This document shows, in pieces, positions 6,795 to 10,125 of a stretch of DNA of 10,125 nt. Positions within the stretch are counted from its first letter, which is position 1. Each line of letters begins with the position of its first letter. Origin of the DNA: Competibacteraceae bacterium UBA2792 (GTDB taxonomy: Bacteria > Pseudomonadota > Gammaproteobacteria > Competibacterales > Competibacteraceae); contig DEHU01000050.1 of NCBI GenBank assembly GCA_002352125.1, positions 1 to 10,125 of the forward strand, written 5' to 3'. The notes below the pieces were generated by a model, which ran no database searches, had not been told where the DNA came from, and saw only the letters and a program-made list of their open reading frames with translations. The position numbers and the translations under genes are program-made.

Positions 6795-6910
6795 TCTTTT
6801 GACTGTCGAGCTACTCCCTTCCCAGTTGTTTGTTTTCCAGAGCCCGGCGCTGCGCTCGGCGCCCGCGCCAAATTTCCAAAAACGCGAGCAATCCCAAGCG
6901 AAGGTGAACG

Positions 6911-7660
6911 ATGAAAATTTTAGTCGCCGTAAAAAGGGTGGTTGACTATAACGTCAAAGTTCGGGCGAAAGCCGATGGTTCCGGCGTAGAGACCGCCAAC
7001 GTCAAGATGTCGATGAACCCGTTCGACGAAATTGCCGTGGAAGAAGCCGTCCGCCTCCAGGAAGCCGGCAAGGCCAAGGAAATCGTGGCGGTATCGCTGG
7101 GCATCGGCGCCTGTCAGGACACCATCCGCACCGCGCTGGCGATGGGCGCCGACCGGGGCATTCTGGTGGAAACCGACGCCGAACTGCAACCGCTGGCGGT
7201 CGCCAAGCTGCTCAAGGCCGTGGTCGAGAAGGAAAAGCCCGAACTGGTCATCCTCGGCAAGCAAGCCATCGACGACGACGCCAACCAGACTGGCCAGATG
7301 CTGGCCGCCCTACTCGGCTGGCCGCAGGGCACTTTCGCCTCCAAGGTCGAAGTCGGCGCCGATGCGGTCACCGTCACCCGCGAAGTCGATGGCGGCCTGG
7401 AAACCGTCGCGCTGAAGCTACCGGCGGTCGTTACCTCCGACCTGCGTTTGAACGAACCCCGCTTCGTCAAGCTTCCCAACATCATGAAAGCCAAAAAGAA
7501 ACCGCTGGACGTGCTCAAACCGGCGGATCTGGGCGTGGATGTCGCCCCGCGACTGATCACCCTGAAGGTGCAAGAACCGCCCAAGCGCCAAGCCGGTATC
7601 AAGGTCGGCTCCGTGGCCGAGCTAGTAGAAAAGTTGCACAAAGAAGCGCACGTCATCTAA
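6911..7660 (+). CDS. etfB: Electron transfer flavoprotein subunit beta
   Basis: The 249-residue beta subunit of the ETF heterodimer. ETF accepts electrons from acyl-CoA dehydrogenases and passes them to ETF-quinone oxidoreductase. The N-terminus [17 protein letters not shown] and [16 protein letters not shown] are typical. The AMP-site segment [17 protein letters not shown] is at 113-129. The beta-subunit signature runs from VTREVDGG to LPAVVTS (154-176). The dehydrogenase-recognition loop [18 protein letters not shown] (180-197) is intact, including the conserved Leu188 that anchors to partner dehydrogenases. Length is normal for the group I type. The ATG at 6911 has AAGGTGA at 6901-6907. 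etfA follows after 19 bases in the usual beta-alpha order. Confidence 0.97.
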   Translation: MKILVAVKRVVDYNVKVRAKADGSGVETANVKMSMNPFDEIAVEEAVRLQEAGKAKEIVAVSLGIGACQDTIRTALAMGADRGILVETDAELQPLAVAKLLKAVVEKEKPELVILGKQAIDDDANQTGQMLAALLGWPQGTFASKVEVGADAVTVTREVDGGLETVALKLPAVVTSDLRLNEPRFVKLPNIMKAKKKPLDVLKPADLGVDVAPRLITLKVQEPPKRQAGIKVGSVAELVEKLHKEAHVI

Positions 7661-7679
7661 CGCCTGCGGAGACCGAATC

Positions 7680-8627
7680 ATGAGTATCCTGGTCATTGCC
7701 GAACACGACAACGCCGTCCTTAAAGCGGCGACGCTGAACACCATCACCGCCGCCGCTCAACTCGGCGGCGACATCGCCGTGCTGGTGGCTGGCCACGGCT
7801 GCGGCGCGGTCGCGGAGGCCGCCGCCCAGATCGCCGGAGTCAAGAAAGTTCTGGTCGCCGACGCCCCCCACTACGCCCACCAACTGGCCGAGAACGTGGC
7901 AGCTTTGATCGTCGGCCTCGCCGGCGGCTACACCCACATCCTCGCTCCGGCCACCGCCGCCGGCAAGAATACGTTGCCGCGCGTAGCCGCCTTGCTGGAT
8001 GTGGCGCAAATTTCGGACATCATCAAAGTGGAAAGCGCCGATACCTTCGTGCGGCCGATCTACGCCGGCAACGTGCTGGCCACCGTGCAATCCAAAGACC
8101 CGGTCAAGGTCATCACCGTGCGCGGCACCGCCTTCCCGGCCGCTGCCAGCGGCGGTTCCGCCAGTACCGAAACCATCGTCCCGGCCGCCGACGCCAGCAC
8201 CTCCAGCTTCGTCGGCCAACAGTTGACCAAGTCCGACCGGCCAGAACTGACCGCCGCTAAAGTCATCATCTCCGGCGGACGCGGCATGGGCAACGGCGAT
8301 AACTTCAAGCTGCTCGAAGACGTGGCGGACAAACTGGGCGCGGCGGTAGGCGCGTCCCGCGCCGCCGTGGATGCCGGCTTCGTGCCCAACGATTACCAAG
8401 TCGGCCAAACCGGTAAAGTGGTCGCGCCCGAGCTGTACATCGCCGTCGGCATTTCCGGCGCCATCCAGCATCTGGCCGGCATGAAAGACAGCAAAGTGAT
8501 CGCCGCCATCAACAAGGACGAAGAAGCGCCGATCTTTCAGGTCGCCGACTACGGTCTGGTCGCCGATCTGTTCGCTGCCGTACCCGAATTGTCCAATGAA
8601 CTGGACAAGCTGAAGGCTGCCGGTTAA
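7680..8627 (+). CDS. etfA: Electron transfer flavoprotein subunit alpha
   Basis: The 315-residue FAD-carrying alpha subunit of ETF. The N-terminal half ([32 protein letters not shown]) is the alpha/beta domain. The C-terminal FAD domain contains [12 protein letters not shown] (198-209), the loop [11 protein letters not shown] with Ser226-Arg227 near the flavin, [14 protein letters not shown], and the signature from [13 protein letters not shown] to IAAIN (252-278). All expected FAD contacts appear intact, and length fits group I ETF. Translation starts at ATG 7680 with GGAGA seven bases upstream, 19 bases after etfB, so the two are surely one operon. A 146-base gap with two hairpins separates it from the acyl-CoA dehydrogenase gene. 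Confidence 0.97.
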   Translation: MSILVIAEHDNAVLKAATLNTITAAAQLGGDIAVLVAGHGCGAVAEAAAQIAGVKKVLVADAPHYAHQLAENVAALIVGLAGGYTHILAPATAAGKNTLPRVAALLDVAQISDIIKVESADTFVRPIYAGNVLATVQSKDPVKVITVRGTAFPAAASGGSASTETIVPAADASTSSFVGQQLTKSDRPELTAAKVIISGGRGMGNGDNFKLLEDVADKLGAAVGASRAAVDAGFVPNDYQVGQTGKVVAPELYIAVGISGAIQHLAGMKDSKVIAAINKDEEAPIFQVADYGLVADLFAAVPELSNELDKLKAAG

Positions 8628-8648
8628 GCGTCCCACACTCCGAGCCTT

Positions 8649-8669
8649 GCGCCGCCGTCCGAGCGGCGC
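8649..8669 (+). terminator. GC-rich stem-loop just after etfA
   Basis: GCGCCGC (8649-8655) and GCGGCGC (8663-8669) form a perfect 7-bp stem with a seven-base loop, starting 21 bases after the etfA stop. A C-rich stretch follows rather than a T tract, so it may be a partial terminator or an mRNA-stabilising structure. Factor-independent termination is doubtful. Confidence 0.35.
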
Positions 8670-8709
8670 CGCGTCCCCCCGCTCCGGCATTGCTCGAACG
8701 AACACAAAC

Positions 8710-8746
8710 CCTCACCCCCAACCCTTCTCCCAGCGGGAGAGGGGAG
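8710..8746. repeat. Dispersed hairpin repeat, CTCACCCCCAACCC type
   Basis: The segment begins CCTCACCCCCAACCC and continues into a strong hairpin. Arms 8722-8731 and 8735-8744 pair over 10 bp (one G-U) around the loop AGC, leaving a purine-rich GGGAGAGGGG 3' arm. From memory, near-identical sequences are scattered between genes in many gammaproteobacterial genomes, so this is very likely one copy of an extragenic repeat family. It sits 82 bases after etfA and 27 bases before the acyl-CoA dehydrogenase start, where the transcript would fold close to that gene's ribosome-binding site. Confidence 0.7.
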
Positions 8747-8773
8747 TTCTCGCACAGTTTTAAGGAGGCGCAC

Positions 8774-10125
8774 ATGACCGCCTATTTCGCTCCCACCCGC
8801 GACATGCAGTTTGTAATCAACGAATTGGCCGGCCTTGCCGAAATCGCCGCGCTGCCGGCGTTCGCCGAGCAGGATGCCGGTCCGGAACTGGTGGAGGCCG
8901 TCCTGGAAGAAGCCGCCAAACTGGCTACCGAAGTGCTGTCGCCGCTCAACAAAATCGGCGACGAGCAGGGCGCGCGCTTGACCGCCGACGGCGTGATTCC
9001 GGCGGACGGTTTCGGCGACGCCTACCAAAAATTCGTCGAGGGCGGCTGGAACGGCATCAGCGGCCACGTCGAATACGGCGGCCAAGGCTTGCCGGAACTG
9101 ATCAACACCGCCACCCAGGAAATGTGGAATTCCGCCAACATGTCCTTCGCGCTGTGCCCCTTGCTAAATGCCGGCGCCATCGAAGCCATCGGCCGCGTCG
9201 GCTCCCCCGAGCAAAAGGCGCTGTATCTGCCCAAGATGATCGCCGGCGAATGGACCGGGACCATGAACCTGACCGAATCGCAGGCCGGTTCCGACCTGTC
9301 GGCGGTCCGGGCCCGGGCGGTGCCGGAAGGCGATCACTACCGCATTTTCGGCCAGAAGATCTTCATCACCTGGGGCGAGCACAACATGACCGAGAACACC
9401 ATCCATTTGGTGCTCGCCCGCACGCCGAACGCCCCGGAAGGGGTCAAAGGCATCTCGCTGTTCATCGTCCCCAAGGTTCTGGTCAACCCGGACGGCTCGC
9501 TGGGGTCGCGCAACGACGTGCGAGCCGTATCGATCGAACACAAGCTGGGCATCCACGCCAGCCCGACCTGCACGATGGCCTTCGGCGACCAGGATGGCGC
9601 TATCGGCTATCTGGTCGGCGAAGAGAACAAGGGATTGAACTACATGTTCATCATGATGAACGAGGCCCGCTTCAAGGTCGGATTGCAGGGACTGGCCATC
9701 GGCGAACGCGCCTATCAGGCCGCCCGCGAATACGCCAAGGACCGGGTGCAAGGCCGGCCGCTCGGCGTTAAGAGCGGCGACCGGGTCACGATCATCCACC
9801 ACCCCGACGTGCGGCGGATGTTGCTGACCATGAAAGCCCAGAACGAGGCGATGCGAGCGCTGGCTTACACCGTCGCCGCACACATGGATTTGGCCCGCCG
9901 CCACCCCGACGCCGCAGTTCGCGCCACCCATCAAGCGCGAGTGGATCTGCTGATTCCCGTGGTCAAGGGCTGGTCTAGCGAGATCGGTATCGAAGTGGCC
10001 TCGCTGGGCGTGCAAGTACACGGCGGCATGGGTTTCGTCGAAGAAACCGGCGCCTGCCAACACTTGCGCGATTCCCGTATCACCACGATCTACGAAGGCA
10101 CCACCGGCATCCAGGCCAACGACCT
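8774..10125 (+). CDS. Acyl-CoA dehydrogenase, DmdC-like long form (3' end outside window)
   Basis: The frame is open from ATG 8774 to the window edge, giving 450 residues of a family normally near 600. AAGGAGG (8762-8768), the strongest ribosome-binding site here, is five bases upstream. The N-terminus (YFAPTRDMQFVINEL) is the short extra segment typical of this long subfamily. The FAD/substrate motif MNLTESQAGSDLS is at 164-176, followed by GQKIFITWGEHN. The late helices carry GVQVHGGMGFVEETGACQHLRD and the catalytic-base motif IYEGTTGIQAND with Glu441. It should oxidise an acyl-CoA to the 2-enoyl-CoA and deliver electrons to ETF, whose genes lie directly upstream. Relatives include DmdC, which acts on 3-methylmercaptopropionyl-CoA, but most family members are unassigned fatty acyl-CoA dehydrogenases, so the substrate is not known. 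The lost 3' part would hold the family's extra C-terminal domain. Confidence 0.94.
   Translation, partial: MTAYFAPTRDMQFVINELAGLAEIAALPAFAEQDAGPELVEAVLEEAAKLATEVLSPLNKIGDEQGARLTADGVIPADGFGDAYQKFVEGGWNGISGHVEYGGQGLPELINTATQEMWNSANMSFALCPLLNAGAIEAIGRVGSPEQKALYLPKMIAGEWTGTMNLTESQAGSDLSAVRARAVPEGDHYRIFGQKIFITWGEHNMTENTIHLVLARTPNAPEGVKGISLFIVPKVLVNPDGSLGSRNDVRAVSIEHKLGIHASPTCTMAFGDQDGAIGYLVGEENKGLNYMFIMMNEARFKVGLQGLAIGERAYQAAREYAKDRVQGRPLGVKSGDRVTIIHHPDVRRMLLTMKAQNEAMRALAYTVAAHMDLARRHPDAAVRATHQARVDLLIPVVKGWSSEIGIEVASLGVQVHGGMGFVEETGACQHLRDSRITTIYEGTTGIQAND

Noticed and set aside
6799..6804. TTGACT as a -35 box for etfB
   Set aside because: No acceptable -10 hexamer occurs 15-19 bases downstream.
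7653..8705. 350-aa open frame on the minus strand opposite etfA
   Set aside because: It mirrors etfA codon structure in GC-rich DNA, is Gly/Asp/Val-rich with no domain, and lies opposite a gene with full family motifs.
9164..10063. 299-aa open frame on the minus strand opposite the acyl-CoA dehydrogenase
   Set aside because: Antisense shadow of a clearly coding frame. The translation is compositionally odd (His/Asp/Gly-rich) and has no recognisable motif.
1..10125. Mobile element, CRISPR array, tRNA/rRNA or a defence system
   Set aside because: No transposase, integrase, direct-repeat array, cloverleaf or defence-type domain was seen on either strand. The kinase/phosphatase pair alone is not enough to propose an anti-phage system.

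Overview
The window is GC-rich (roughly 60% by eye) bacterial chromosome with dense, unidirectional coding runs. The best guess is a gammaproteobacterium. Grounds are the KEYFP-type Ser/Thr kinase fused to an FGE-like domain, the etfB-etfA-DmdC-like acyl-CoA dehydrogenase order, and a dispersed repeat of the CTCACCCCCAACCC type. A methanotroph, purple sulfur bacterium or Competibacter-like lineage would fit, but genus cannot be fixed from this sequence. No RNA gene, insertion sequence, CRISPR array or phage gene is seen.

Layout. (1) 1-387, +: the C-terminal end of a short-chain dehydrogenase/reductase (SDR) whose catalytic Lys would lie just outside the left edge. (2) 589-1053, +: an atypical 2-Cys peroxiredoxin of the BCP/PrxQ type. 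(3) 1269-5037, +: a signalling block. It holds a possible 52-aa small ORF that overlaps the next start codon by GTGA, a PP2C-type Ser/Thr phosphatase, and a 906-aa membrane Ser/Thr kinase with a C-terminal FGE/sulfatase-modifying-factor fold. (4) 5079-6644, -: a MaoC-type enoyl-CoA hydratase downstream of a YhdH/AcuI-type acrylyl-CoA reductase, convergent with the kinase gene. (5) 6911-10125, +: etfB, etfA and an acyl-CoA dehydrogenase cut by the right edge. A hairpin-forming dispersed repeat lies between etfA and the dehydrogenase gene.

How the genes work together. The phosphatase and kinase form a writer/eraser pair. The kinase domain is cytoplasmic, one membrane helix follows a basic patch, and the FGE-like domain is predicted to lie in the periplasm. 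Both catalytic cysteines of true formylglycine-generating enzymes are replaced (Asn and Leu), so this domain is more likely a sensor or binding module than an enzyme. The right half is acyl-CoA metabolism: the dehydrogenase makes an enoyl-CoA and passes electrons to ETF, MaoC hydrates enoyl-CoA, and the AcuI-like enzyme reduces acrylyl-CoA-like substrates. The truncated SDR at the left edge resembles the C-terminal half of fatty acyl-CoA reductases, which would also suit a lipid-metabolism neighbourhood.

Most of the window is ordinary metabolism. The parts worth a second look are the kinase with its degenerate FGE domain, the small ORF before the phosphatase, and the repeat inside the ETF/dehydrogenase cluster.
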